Shown one piece after another: positions 17,692 through 26,503 of a stretch of 64,000 bases of DNA (positions are counted from its first letter, which is position 1; every line of letters begins with the position of its first letter). The stretch lies in contig NZ_BCVH01000003.1 in the NCBI RefSeq assembly GCF_001591645.1, positions 124,001 through 188,000 of the forward strand. Reading direction: 5' to 3'. The notes beneath the pieces were generated by a model. The model had not been told where the DNA came from, did not search any database, and saw only the letters and a program-made list of their open reading frames with translations. This DNA comes from Robertmurraya korlensis NBRC 107688. Lineage in GTDB: Bacteria > Bacillota > Bacilli > Bacillales > Cytobacillaceae. The position numbers and the translations under genes were made by a program.

Positions 17692-18672
17692 ATGAGTTAT
17701 CTTACACCGAAACCATTAACACCTAAAATTACCTTAGAAGAGCATTTTTTGACCGAGTATTTTAACAAGTTTGAAGATAGTATTGTTAAATCTTTTCGTC
17801 CAAATTTTCGTCATTGGATGGAAGATAGAATTGGTGAATTTACGGAAAAACGTCTAGAAAGTATGGATGAACATGGGATCGAACTACAGGTGTTGAGCTT
17901 AACCGTACCTGGTATCCAAGCTATTAAGGATGCTAACGAAGCAGTTTACCAGGCGAAATCAGTAAATGACTTTTTAGCAGAGATAACGTATAAAAATCCC
18001 GATCGATTTGCAGGGTTTGCTAGTCTCCCTTGCCAAAATCCTCAAGAGGCAGCTGATGAGTTGGAACGAGCAGTAACTCAACTAGGATTAAAGGGAGCAC
18101 TTATTAATGGTCATACGAATGGGGAGTACCTCGACCAACAAAAGTTTTGGTGTATTTGGGAGAGAGCAGAAAGTCTTGGGGTACCGATTTATTTACACCC
18201 GAATTCTCCAGTTGACCAGTGGAAGGTTATGGAGGGGTACCCCGAATTAACGAAAGCAATGTGGGGATGGGGAGTAGAAACAGCCACACATACCCTTCGA
18301 ATCATTTTATCTGGACTGTTTGATCGCTTTCCTAAATCTACTCTTGTGTTAGGTCATATGGGTGAAACTCTCCCATTTACCTTACAGCGTTTAGATGACC
18401 GTTTTGGTGTAGGAGCAGACAATCGTAATCTTGAGAAAACACCATCTCAGTATATTAGAGAGAATATTATGGTGACTACATCTGGGGTATGTTCTCCTGA
18501 AGCATTGCTCTGTACACAGTTGGCAGTAGGTACCGATCGAATCATGTTCTCGATTGACTATCCTTATCAATGTCCGGAGGAAGCGACGAAGTTTATTGAG
18601 TCTGCGCCTCTAAGTCCTAGTGATTTAAGGAAGATATGCTACGAGAATGCTAAGAAGTTACTAAGCTTGTAA
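17692..18672 (+). CDS. amidohydrolase 2 family protein (gamma-resorcylate decarboxylase/ACMSD-like)
   Basis: 326-residue metal-dependent TIM barrel. The opening ITLEEHFLTEYF gives the metal-binding E-x-H region, with later metal/active-site histidines in LHPNSP and GHMGETLPF and the aspartate in SIDYPYQ. The family contains non-oxidative decarboxylases of aromatic acids as well as hydrolases. TTGGAGGT precedes the ATG. Context beside a TRAP transporter and BKACE suggests decarboxylation or hydrolysis of the imported acid. Confidence 0.82.
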   Translation: MSYLTPKPLTPKITLEEHFLTEYFNKFEDSIVKSFRPNFRHWMEDRIGEFTEKRLESMDEHGIELQVLSLTVPGIQAIKDANEAVYQAKSVNDFLAEITYKNPDRFAGFASLPCQNPQEAADELERAVTQLGLKGALINGHTNGEYLDQQKFWCIWERAESLGVPIYLHPNSPVDQWKVMEGYPELTKAMWGWGVETATHTLRIILSGLFDRFPKSTLVLGHMGETLPFTLQRLDDRFGVGADNRNLEKTPSQYIRENIMVTTSGVCSPEALLCTQLAVGTDRIMFSIDYPYQCPEEATKFIESAPLSPSDLRKICYENAKKLLSL

Positions 18673-18716
18673 TCTTGCTTTTTGGAAAGAGTCTATGGGG
18701 AAGGGTGGGAACGAGT

Positions 18717-20186
18717 TTGAATGGGCTAATTATTTCTGTGCTGATTTACGAATTTCTTGTCATTGGGGGTATAGGCTTTTATTTAAGTAGGGAAGCCAAA
18801 AAGGGGAAGGATTCGTTTTTATTATCTGGTCGCGATTTGCCAGTTTTTGCAGTTGGAGTGACACTAGCTCTTACTGTATTGGGCTCAGCACATATTTTTG
18901 GCCTAATGGAGACGGCTTGGCATTTAGGTGCTGTTAGTATGTGGTTTTCATTTGCCCATGTCATATTAATAGCTGTCGTTTGTCTTGGTACTGGAAGGTG
19001 GGTTAGAAGATTGAATGTGTCAACGGTTCCGGAGCTCATTGAAATGCTCTACGGACCTAAGATTCGAATTATTACGGCCTGTATCATGGCACCGACAATC
19101 TTTGGGCTACTGACGATGGAAACACAAGCAATAGGAATCGCTTTTGCATCAATGACGGGTTGGTCGATTCAAAAAGGAGCGATCATTGGGGGGATTATAG
19201 GTGTGTTTTATGTAGTCCTCGCCGGGATGAAAGAAATCGCATGGATAAATCTCATCAATACAGTGGTCATGTATTTGGGAATGATCATAGCTGCTATCTA
19301 CCTAGCAAAGGCATTACCTGGTCAAAATTGGGATTATGTCAGTGAGTATTATGTAAATGAAGGCCAGCCGTGGATGACCAATATCTTCGGCACTCCTGAT
19401 TTAATGTTTACATTTTCATTAGGAGTCATATTATCAGTTGTTTTTGCACAGGGAATCAGTCAAATGACGCTTCAAACGGCCATGTCAGCTAAAAGCGAAC
19501 GGACCGTGAAAAAGTCATTATGGATCGCTGCGATTGTAAATGGGGTCTTTGGTGTGTTTGCAGTTTGTATAGGGCTAGCAGCCAAAGCTTTACCTGAGTT
19601 TCATGCATTAGGGCCAAAGCTAGCTGGAGCTACATTAATTGTTGAATTGTTACCAAACTGGGTGGTTGTTTGGTTATTAGCTAGTTTTCTAGGAGCGTTA
19701 CTATCAACTTTTGCCATGACAGCTATTACACCAGCAACGATATTTGTGAAGGATCTCTATGTGAAGATCTATGAACCAGAGGCGAGTGATGAAAAGCAAA
19801 CGCGACTGGCACGTATTGTCATCATCGTTCTGTCGATTTTGGCAATTGTAGTCGCTATGGCAAATCCTCCAATTGTTTCAGCCATTACTTGGTTGTTCGC
19901 TTGGCTAATTCCCGTATTTTGGATTGTTATAATCGGATTGTTTTGGAAGCGTTCTACTATAGCAGCTACCGTGACTTTATCCGTCTGTTGGATTGTTAAT
20001 CTTCTTTGGTCATTTACTTCTCTGCCAGGTGTACTCGGAGTTCGTTTAGAAAATGCCCACGTCATTTTTATTCTATCAATCGTTTTAGGTTTTACTTTAT
20101 CGGCCTTTACGAAAGGGGAACGTGGATTGTTTCGAAAAAATCGATATGAAATGGATTTGGAGAAGCGAACATCAGCAATGAAATAA
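18717..20186 (+). CDS. sodium:solute symporter (SSS family)
   Basis: About 489 residues, 12-13 hydrophobic helices, with SSS-type features (YLSREAKKGKDSFLLSGRDLP, ALTVLGSAHIFG, MSAKSERTVKKS). TTG 18717 is preferred because AAGGGTGGG lies seven bases before it and the protein then starts directly at the first helix; an upstream in-frame TTG at 18675 lacks a ribosome site. A second importer in the cluster besides the TRAP system, perhaps for a different intermediate. Followed closely by two tiny membrane ORFs. Confidence 0.85.
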   Translation: MNGLIISVLIYEFLVIGGIGFYLSREAKKGKDSFLLSGRDLPVFAVGVTLALTVLGSAHIFGLMETAWHLGAVSMWFSFAHVILIAVVCLGTGRWVRRLNVSTVPELIEMLYGPKIRIITACIMAPTIFGLLTMETQAIGIAFASMTGWSIQKGAIIGGIIGVFYVVLAGMKEIAWINLINTVVMYLGMIIAAIYLAKALPGQNWDYVSEYYVNEGQPWMTNIFGTPDLMFTFSLGVILSVVFAQGISQMTLQTAMSAKSERTVKKSLWIAAIVNGVFGVFAVCIGLAAKALPEFHALGPKLAGATLIVELLPNWVVVWLLASFLGALLSTFAMTAITPATIFVKDLYVKIYEPEASDEKQTRLARIVIIVLSILAIVVAMANPPIVSAITWLFAWLIPVFWIVIIGLFWKRSTIAATVTLSVCWIVNLLWSFTSLPGVLGVRLENAHVIFILSIVLGFTLSAFTKGERGLFRKNRYEMDLEKRTSAMK

Positions 20187-20208
20187 ATAATCAAAGGGGG
20201 AATCAGCA

Positions 20209-20328
20209 ATGTTTGTGAATTTATTGCTTCAATCAATAGGTTTAATTATTTTAATAACCTTTTTGGCACAACTAGTATCAATAGGTATTGATACATATTT
20301 AGGGAAAAGGAAAGGTGAAAGTGGATGA
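20209..20328 (+). CDS. small membrane protein, 39 aa, symporter accessory candidate
   Basis: Starts MFVNLLLQSIGLIILITFLAQ: one hydrophobic helix followed by a basic tail (GKRKGESG). AAAGGGGG lies eight bases before the ATG. It is 22 bases after the symporter and shares a 4-base ATGA overlap with the next ORF. Small single-helix subunits encoded beside SSS and NSS symporters are known, and this fits that pattern; the direct role is inferred. Confidence 0.6.
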   Translation: MFVNLLLQSIGLIILITFLAQLVSIGIDTYLGKRKGESG

Positions 20329-20432
20329 TCGTAGACCAATTATGGATGGCTGGAATTGTAGGAATGATGGTTGTATATGGGGGTTTTGCTTTATCCTTTA
20401 GTAAACTTTCAAAAAATAGAAAGAATCGATAA
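20325..20432 (+). CDS. small membrane protein, 35 aa, symporter accessory candidate
   Basis: Starts at ATG 20325 overlapping the previous stop (ATGA), reading MIVDQLWMAGIVGMMVVYGG with a single helix and a basic end (KLSKNRKNR). AAAGGTGAAAG upstream is a usable ribosome site. The overlap implies stoichiometric co-translation with the 39-aa protein. Family identity is not certain; it resembles small accessory proteins of sodium symporters. Confidence 0.6.
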   Translation: MIVDQLWMAGIVGMMVVYGGFALSFSKLSKNRKNR

Positions 20433-20512
20433 CTAAAGGTTCACTTAGTGGAGCAAATACTACACCAAATGAACCGTTCCGAAGCTGATGATTCCTCATT
20501 GGCTTTATTTTT

Positions 20513-21286
20513 TTAGTAAGTATAATGCGATTTAATTTGTGCGCATGTATTTAATAGAGCATCGATTAGCCGGCCTTCATTTCCATAAAATCTGAATGTT
20601 GGTAAAGGAATGGAGATGGCTGCGACATTTCCTTGTGGGTCTTGTATCGCCGTTCCAATGGCACAGATACCAATCGAATGTTCTTCTCTATCATAGGCAA
20701 TCCCAGTATTCTTTATCAGATCAATTTCTTCAAGTAGTTTTGTTTTAGATGTAATGGTGTTGGATGTAAATTTGTCTAGTTTACCGGGAAGAGTTTGGTT
20801 TATTTGATCAGTAGACATAGTAGAAAGAATAGCTTTCCCGTTAGCGGTACAGTAAAGGGGAAAGGATGTCCCAACCTTTGATACTGCCTGTAGCCGGTGA
20901 GAGGCGGTAATTTGATCAATAAAATAAGCTTTCCCACTATCTAATATGGCAAGGTCAACTGTTTCATCAATTTCTATGGATAATTGTTGAATATATGGAT
21001 GTAAATCTTCCCTTAAATCAAAATGAACGGATGAACCTAAAATAGCTAGACCATGTCCAAGACGAAACCCGCTACCAGTAGAGGATTGTACAATGAATTT
21101 TTCTTCTTCAAGAGCATAGACAATTCGTTGCACGGTTGACCTTGCTAGGTTCACCTTTTTTGCGATTTGCCCCAGGCTCAAGCCTAAAGGATACTCTTTT
21201 AACACTCTTAATATGGTTGCTGCACGTGATATTACTTGTACGCTAGAGCTTTTGGTAGTAGTTTCATTGTTCTCTGTTGGCTCCAA
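20513..21286 (-). CDS. IclR family transcriptional regulator
   Basis: 257 residues. Winged HTH (SLGQIAKKVNLARSTVQRIVYAL) near residues 30-60, then the IclR effector domain with ETVDLAILDSGKAYFIDQI and SFPLYCTANGKAILS. The TTG at 21286 is chosen because AAAGGAG lies eight bases upstream; that ribosome site falls inside the longer alternative reading. It is convergent with the acid-catabolism cluster and is the likely controller of it, sensing a carboxylic acid or aromatic ligand as IclR proteins commonly do. Confidence 0.87.
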   Translation of the reverse strand: MEPTENNETTTKSSSVQVISRAATILRVLKEYPLGLSLGQIAKKVNLARSTVQRIVYALEEEKFIVQSSTGSGFRLGHGLAILGSSVHFDLREDLHPYIQQLSIEIDETVDLAILDSGKAYFIDQITASHRLQAVSKVGTSFPLYCTANGKAILSTMSTDQINQTLPGKLDKFTSNTITSKTKLLEEIDLIKNTGIAYDREEHSIGICAIGTAIQDPQGNVAAISIPLPTFRFYGNEGRLIDALLNTCAQIKSHYTY

Positions 21287-21576
21287 GAAGAATTCTCCTT
21301 TCATATTATCAAATATATACACTGATAAGGTCATATAGGTAATTATAAACGTAATCTTCAGAAAACTTGCTATGTACTATATAATGATACTATGTACCGT
21401 TTGGTAAAACAAGGGGAATTAACCCTAAAAATTGATGTGTTTTTCATACAAGGAAGGGTTCTCTTGTTTTTATAAAATGCGTTGTGCCGATCAAGTGGAA
21501 GTTTATTACGTCAGATACATTAAGACAGCAAGTTGGAGCGAACAGCTGGTGAGATTACTTGTGAACAATTAAGAAA

Positions 21577-21617
21577 AAATCATATTATTTCATAACGGTA
21601 CTGAAATAATATGATTT
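21577..21617 (-). terminator. minus-strand terminator of the pectate lyase gene
   Basis: A perfect 16-base stem (21577-21592 with 21602-21617) and 9-base loop. On the minus strand it is followed by TTTTTTCTT, so it terminates transcription arriving from the pectate lyase gene. The remainder of 21287-21716 shows no other clear feature. Confidence 0.8.
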
Positions 21618-21716
21618 GTCCTTCTTGTTTAGAGTTAATTTTAGATCGGAGTGAAAATTACCAAAAGGCGTTATCCCAGTTCAAGATAAGCGCCTAATGT
21701 ACTCACAGTATACCTA

Positions 21717-23399
21717 TTAATTATTTATCTCACTGTTATTCTTAGAATGATAGTCTGTTTGTAACCAACCTATTGGACTCAGATTGACTTTGTTTGGGCC
21801 TGCAAACTTTGTAAGGGTTGCCACCACATTATTTAAAGGAAGTACTTGATAAGTATAAGGCAACTTCTCATTCGAATGATATTCGAAGGTAAATGGATCA
21901 GTAGGTGGATTTGATTTACTCATGCTTTCACTCCCCACAATATGTGAGGACCAAGCCCAATTCCCTATCGTTGATTTGTCATACCAAGTAAATCCATTAT
22001 TAAATAGGTTTTCTCCGTTGTTGTCCCAGCTACTTCCTGTATAGGTTCCATACTTATTGGTGATATGGGAGTTGACAATTAAATTTCTGTTATAGGCGCT
22101 TTGGAATAGCTTTGCCCATTGTTCATCCATATTTTTTGTATCTAATCCTTGAAGCTCAGCGCCAGTAACGGGCTCGGTTATATCTTGAAATACACAGGTA
22201 TCTGCAGCGATAGAAGCTCCATTTCTTGCATTAAGTGCTCGTGATAGAGTGTCAGTGCCGTATTCAGCAATGGCACTTACATTGTCCAATACTTCATAAT
22301 GAGTGGAATTATCGAGGTAACAGTTGTACATATGACCAGTCCCTTGACGGATCATTGGGATTCTCTGTCCAATATTGGTATAGCGGTTATAGGCAAGGGT
22401 TAGACGAATTCTTTGATTGCCATCCTTTATTTCATTCCCACTACTACTTACATAATTCACATAATCTTTGTCTCCTGAACCACTTAAATGAACCTTGCTG
22501 TGATAAGCAGCATATGCCACGATCTGTTCTTTCGTTGCGCCACCTTCGCGCATGTTATAGTATACACTATCTGTATTCAACTGATTGGAAGCATATTTAC
22601 CTTCCATATGTTGAATAGATTGGTAGATATCACTTTCCTCTGACGGATGTTCATTTGCAGGTAATCCGAATTCAGTCCAGGAAATAGTTATATTTGAGCC
22701 GCCATTCTCTGTATCAATTAATCCATCCGCAGCAATAGTGAATTTACAATGGTCAATCCAAACATTGTTGGCCCCGTTTACTTTAATGAATGACCAGCCC
22801 ACTTCCTTATGTTTTCCAGTGTCATCCCATTGCCACATTCCATCAAAAGACAGATTCCTAATGACTATGTCATTGACAGATCTCTGTAATTTAAACTCAG
22901 CACTTCTAATGGTTTTCCCTTTTTTTGAGAAAATGGTTAACCCATTAATATTGTTTATATCTAGTTGTGAAACACCGGAGGAAGCTAGTTTCGGATTTGT
23001 AAATCCATTCATAGGATCTCTATATTTTCTTATAAACCCGTATTTCTTAGCTTCATCTGAACTCAGGTTAAGTGCTTTCCAACCTAGGTTTAAATCTTTA
23101 GCCACTTCAATGACTTTCACGCTGCCATTTCCAGCATCCAATATTGCCTGCAAGAATTCTCGTTCCGTTTTCACTTGGCGATAAAAAGGAGTATCAATGT
23201 AATGGCTTCGGTCATTTACTCCTAATGATGCATAACCAGTTACTGAAAGAAACGTATGATCGTAGTCTTTCATTGTTCTTGTTGTATTCGGAATGGAATC
23301 AATTTCTGCTGCATTTACGAATGAATGATCTACAAAAGATAACGGTGAGGTAAACAATAGCAAAGCCACTAGCCAGATTAATGTCCTTTTAAAATTCAA
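21717..23399 (-). CDS. secreted pectate lyase (PL1-like)
   Basis: 560 residues with a Sec signal peptide (MNFKRTLIWLVALLLF..., likely cut after VNA, residue 30). The parallel beta-helix of pectate lyases is indicated by WIDHC (214-218), ADGLIDTENGGSNITISWT and the catalytic-arginine region RIPMIR (346-351). It cleaves polygalacturonate outside the cell by beta-elimination. GGGAGG precedes the ATG. It is monocistronic with its own terminator and an upstream cre-like box. The family is usually shorter (about 400 residues); extra segments lie in the middle (DKDYVNYVSSSGNE region) and C-terminus. Confidence 0.85.
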   Translation of the reverse strand: MNFKRTLIWLVALLLFTSPLSFVDHSFVNAAEIDSIPNTTRTMKDYDHTFLSVTGYASLGVNDRSHYIDTPFYRQVKTEREFLQAILDAGNGSVKVIEVAKDLNLGWKALNLSSDEAKKYGFIRKYRDPMNGFTNPKLASSGVSQLDINNINGLTIFSKKGKTIRSAEFKLQRSVNDIVIRNLSFDGMWQWDDTGKHKEVGWSFIKVNGANNVWIDHCKFTIAADGLIDTENGGSNITISWTEFGLPANEHPSEESDIYQSIQHMEGKYASNQLNTDSVYYNMREGGATKEQIVAYAAYHSKVHLSGSGDKDYVNYVSSSGNEIKDGNQRIRLTLAYNRYTNIGQRIPMIRQGTGHMYNCYLDNSTHYEVLDNVSAIAEYGTDTLSRALNARNGASIAADTCVFQDITEPVTGAELQGLDTKNMDEQWAKLFQSAYNRNLIVNSHITNKYGTYTGSSWDNNGENLFNNGFTWYDKSTIGNWAWSSHIVGSESMSKSNPPTDPFTFEYHSNEKLPYTYQVLPLNNVVATLTKFAGPNKVNLSPIGWLQTDYHSKNNSEINN

Positions 23400-23556
23400 A
23401 ATATTTCCTCCCTAATTGAAGTTTTTACAAGAGCTAGATCAAATACCTTGTCAATTAAGTAAGCTTATTTTTCCGAATATGATCACCTCCTTAAAAGATG
23501 GTAAAAAAGCAAACAGAACTGGACTAGTTTTAGCAGTTAGAAATATTCCATTAGAA

Positions 23557-23571
23557 CTGTAAACGCTTACT
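23557..23571. promoter_or_regulatory. cre-like site upstream of the pectate lyase
   Basis: CTGTAAACGCTTACT differs from the CcpA consensus only at the outermost base. Located about 160 bases upstream of the start codon, consistent with catabolite control of a secreted pectinase. Confidence 0.55.
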
Positions 23572-23996
23572 AAATGTGGTTTATAAATATTTACAGGGAA
23601 TCTTACCATAGAAATATACATTGAAAAGGCTTTCTTTATATATAATCACTTCCTTAGAAATAAGGAAAAAGGCATGCAGAAGCGAAAAAAAGTAAGTTGA
23701 TGAGCAAGTTTTGTGATTATGATTATGTCTATTAACCTGATTCATAAGTACTGAGGACAAGCTATAGGTCCATACAGGGTCCTAACAATAATCAATTTTC
23801 ACTTCTAGAACAGCAACCAATATTGGTTTAACCTTGCATAGTACTTTAAATGAAACAATCAACATCTATAATCAGGAAATATGATTCTTGAGTATCCAAG
23901 AAAATTACTTAAATGAGTTGACAATAAATAAGAATTTATTATAGAATTATCTCAGGTTAAAGATATTTGATTTTGAACTAAATTTTTTTGGTTATA
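23572..23996. other. AT-rich non-coding interval
   Basis: Between the pectate lyase control region and the MhqR-type operator. No ORF with a ribosome site and no strong hairpin was seen. Confidence 0.4.
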
Positions 23997-24014
23997 TATC
24001 TCGAAATCGAGATA
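23997..24014. promoter_or_regulatory. MhqR-type operator
   Basis: TATCTCGA-AA-TCGAGATA is a near-perfect 18-base palindrome, the form of the MhqR box that controls quinone-responsive mhq/azoR genes in Bacillus and Staphylococcus. It lies about 90 bases before the reductase gene. Confidence 0.75.
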
Positions 24015-24101
24015 ATTACATTCATGTTCATATGAAAAGTTCTACATCCTGTTACAACAATGACCGTTATTTCAAAACTTATAAGGAGGTGAAAGAAGGA
24101 A

Positions 24102-24695
24102 ATGGGATTTTTAGATAAATTATTTGGAAAAAAACAAGAGGGGGGAGAAACAATGACAAAATTAAACATTGGGATTATTTTAGGTTCTACACGAGAAGGT
24201 CGTGTAAGTCCACAAGTAGCTGCATGGGTAAAAGAAATTGCTGACAAACGTGGTGACGCTAACTATACAATTATTGATATTGCTGATTACAAATTACCAT
24301 TACTTGGTGAAGCTGGCGCAGATGCTTCAGGAGCTGCTGCTTGGTCAGAAATGATCGCTGATCAAGATGGATTCGTATTTATTGTTCAAGAATACAATCA
24401 CTCTATTACAGGAGCACTTAAAAATGCATTAGATTATCTACGTGAAGAGTGGAACAATAAAGCAGCTGGTATCGTTTCTTACGGTTCAGTAGGTGGAGCT
24501 CGTGCGGCTGAACATTTACGAGGCATTTTAGGTGAATTATTAGTGGCAGACGTTCGTGTACATCCAGCACTATCGTTATTCACTGATTTTGAGAATGGAA
24601 CGGACTTTAAACCACAGGCCGTTCAAGAGGATTCTGTAAATCAAATGCTAGATCAATTGATTCCTTGGTCAAAAGCATTATTCACCATCCGATAA
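24102..24695 (+). CDS. NAD(P)H-dependent FMN reductase family oxidoreductase
   Basis: Flavodoxin-like protein: GSTREGRVSPQVAAWV binds the FMN phosphate and VQEYNHSITGALKNALDYL plus YGSVGGARAAEHLR are family signatures. It reduces quinones, azo compounds or FMN using NAD(P)H. Two starts are credible: ATG 24102 with AAGGAGGTG, adding a 17-residue lysine-rich helix (MGFLDKLFGKKQEGGET), and ATG 24153 with its own GGGGGGAG giving the canonical N-terminus. Placed behind an MhqR-type operator and ahead of a ring-cleavage dioxygenase, it fits quinone detoxification. Confidence 0.85.
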   Translation: MGFLDKLFGKKQEGGETMTKLNIGIILGSTREGRVSPQVAAWVKEIADKRGDANYTIIDIADYKLPLLGEAGADASGAAAWSEMIADQDGFVFIVQEYNHSITGALKNALDYLREEWNNKAAGIVSYGSVGGARAAEHLRGILGELLVADVRVHPALSLFTDFENGTDFKPQAVQEDSVNQMLDQLIPWSKALFTIR

Positions 24696-24722
24696 TTTAC
24701 TTGGAAATCTACTTGAAGTGTA

Positions 24723-24763
24723 AAATATGTACATGGGTGTTTTTTATACCCATGTACATATTT
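24723..24763. other. perfect 16-bp stem-loop between reductase and dioxygenase
   Basis: AAATATGTACATGGGT pairs with ACCCATGTACATATTT across the loop GTTTTTTAT. There is no U-run after the stem, so it is an unusual terminator at best; it could be a processing site or an operator. Confidence 0.55.
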
Positions 24764-24929
24764 CGAATGATTAAAGGAGTATGAAGGTTGAGCAGATCAT
24801 AATTAAGCAAAATTGATAGATGTGCTCAGTAGTTATGCTAAAGAGATCCTAATTGTAGGGACGACAAATAGGTTTCATCAATAAACCAAGCGTACTATTA
24901 AATCTGAATTTACTAGGAGGAATATAAAA

Positions 24930-25907
24930 ATGAACCAACTAAAAGGAATACACCACGTAACAGCAATTACCAGTAGTGCAGAAAAGAACTATGAATTTTT
25001 CACCTATGTATTAGGGATGCGTTTAGTTAAAAAAACAGTCAATCAAGATGATATTCAAACCTATCATTTATTCTTTGCTGATGATAAAGGCAGTGCAGGC
25101 ACAGACATGACCTTCTTTGACTTCCCAGGCATTCCGAAAGGTGTACATGGTACAAATGAGATTTCTAAGACCTCTTTCCGTGTACCAAGTGATGCCGCAT
25201 TGGATTATTGGGGTAAACGGTTTGATCGGTTAGACGTCAAGCATACTGGAATTAAAGAGCAATTTGGCAAGAAAACTCTCTCTTTCGTTGATTTCGATGA
25301 TCAACAATATCAATTAATTTCAGATGAATTCAATAAAGGTGTAGAATCTGGTACACCTTGGCAAAAGGGTCCTATCCCATTGGAGCATGCCATTACGGGT
25401 TTAGGTCCTGTCTTTGTTCGAATTGCGAACTTTGATTACTTTAAAGAAATGTTGGAAAAAGTACTATTATTTAAAGAAACTGCGCAAGAAGGATCATTCC
25501 ATTTATTCGAAGTAGGGGAAGGCGGTAATGGAGCTTCCGTTATTGCAGAGCACAATACGATTCTCCCTCAAGCTCGACAAGGTTATGGCACCGTACACCA
25601 TGTGGCATTCCGCGTAGAGGATCGTTCCATATTGGATGAATGGACAGAGCGATTGAGTAGTTTTGGATTCTCGACATCCGGTTATGTCAATCGTCACTTT
25701 TTTGAGTCTTTATACGCAAGAGTGGCTCCACAAATTTTATTTGAGTTTGCTACAGATGGCCCTGGTTTTATGGGCGATGAACCTTACGAAACCCTTGGGG
25801 AAAAATTATCTTTACCTCCGTTCTTAGAGCCTAAACGTGCACAAATTGAAAAATTAGTACGCCCCATTGATACCGTGAGAAGTACAAGGGAAATCATCAA
25901 AGAATAG
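24930..25907 (+). CDS. ring-cleaving dioxygenase, VOC superfamily (MhqA/MhqE/MhqO-like)
   Basis: 325 residues, two VOC modules: the first opens LKGIHHVTAITSSAEKNYEFFTYVLGMRLVKKTVNQDD, the second contains GTVHHVAFRVEDRS. Metal ligands are expected at the VOC His/His/Glu positions (HHVTA, HHVAF and the late FEFATDGPGF). The pattern matches MhqO/MhqE-type hydroquinone dioxygenases that confer resistance to quinones. AGGAGG precedes the ATG. Together with the reductase and the MhqR-type box this is an electrophile-response module; no mhqR gene is in the window. Confidence 0.87.
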   Translation: MNQLKGIHHVTAITSSAEKNYEFFTYVLGMRLVKKTVNQDDIQTYHLFFADDKGSAGTDMTFFDFPGIPKGVHGTNEISKTSFRVPSDAALDYWGKRFDRLDVKHTGIKEQFGKKTLSFVDFDDQQYQLISDEFNKGVESGTPWQKGPIPLEHAITGLGPVFVRIANFDYFKEMLEKVLLFKETAQEGSFHLFEVGEGGNGASVIAEHNTILPQARQGYGTVHHVAFRVEDRSILDEWTERLSSFGFSTSGYVNRHFFESLYARVAPQILFEFATDGPGFMGDEPYETLGEKLSLPPFLEPKRAQIEKLVRPIDTVRSTREIIKE

Positions 25908-26069
25908 TAACATCAATAGGAAAGTGTCCTGTGTTGAACAGGATGCTTTCCTTGTTTGTTTTTGAGACCGTTTTACTCAAAAGTGAGCAGATGGCTGCTT
26001 TAATATACACAGTACTTATCATTATGTTTATAAGGAGTAGCGGGCGCCTCGGAGAATAAAAATTATAAT

Positions 26070-26129
26070 ATGGACCAGCTTATCGAGGTTGCATTACGTA
26101 AGGCGGACGAGGTTTTAGGGAAGAGGTAG
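26070..26129 (+). pseudogene. possible gene remnant (C-terminal fragment)
   Basis: An in-frame stretch reading MDQLIEVALRKADEVLGKR and stopping, with open frame a few codons upstream but no ribosome site. It looks like the tail of a helical protein in an otherwise empty 596-base interval (25908-26503). Parent gene not recognised. Confidence 0.25.
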
Positions 26130-26164
26130 ACCTCCAGGGTGGTTAGAGATTGGAATTGGAAAAG

Positions 26165-26206
26165 TGGATTTCAGAGATATGATCATATCCTGAAATCCAT
26201 TTTTCC
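26165..26206. terminator. strong hairpin terminator
   Basis: TGGATTTCAG (26165-26174) pairs with CTGAAATCCA (26190-26199), with an inner GATATGATCATATC palindrome extending the stem, then TTTTTCC. Probably ends the VOC transcript or the remnant's former transcript. Confidence 0.7.
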
Positions 26207-26235
26207 TCCTCCAATGGAAATTTTCATTTTTCATC

Positions 26236-26265
26236 GGCAGGGACACGGTGCCTGTCCCCGTGCCT
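26236..26265. repeat. REP-like GC-rich palindromic motif
   Basis: GGGACACGGTGCCTGTCCC forms a short inverted repeat and is followed by a partial second copy (CCCGTGCCTC). GC-rich motifs of this kind occur dispersed in Bacillus genomes. Sequence 26266-26503 shows only spurious short ORFs. Confidence 0.35.
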
Positions 26266-26503
26266 CAGCCAGTAACTGTATGGTGTTTCCTGAAACAATT
26301 CTTTAAATTCAATGGTATTTGGCGTTGGCTGTGGAATCGTATTTCTTTTATGTTCTGCATTTTTCGCGAGAAAAAGCCGAAAAAATTTAAATGCACAGTA
26401 AATAATTTCTGTGTTTTTTTGTCTAAACAAAAAAAGGACCGGACGAGTTTACCGTTTTTCTTATGATAAATAAACATATAGAAGATAAAGTTTGAATTTT
26501 TAC

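Noticed and set aside
26224-26477. Overlapping 67-72 codon ORFs on both strands
   Set aside because: No ribosome sites, odd composition, and they overlap a repeat-like palindrome; judged non-coding.
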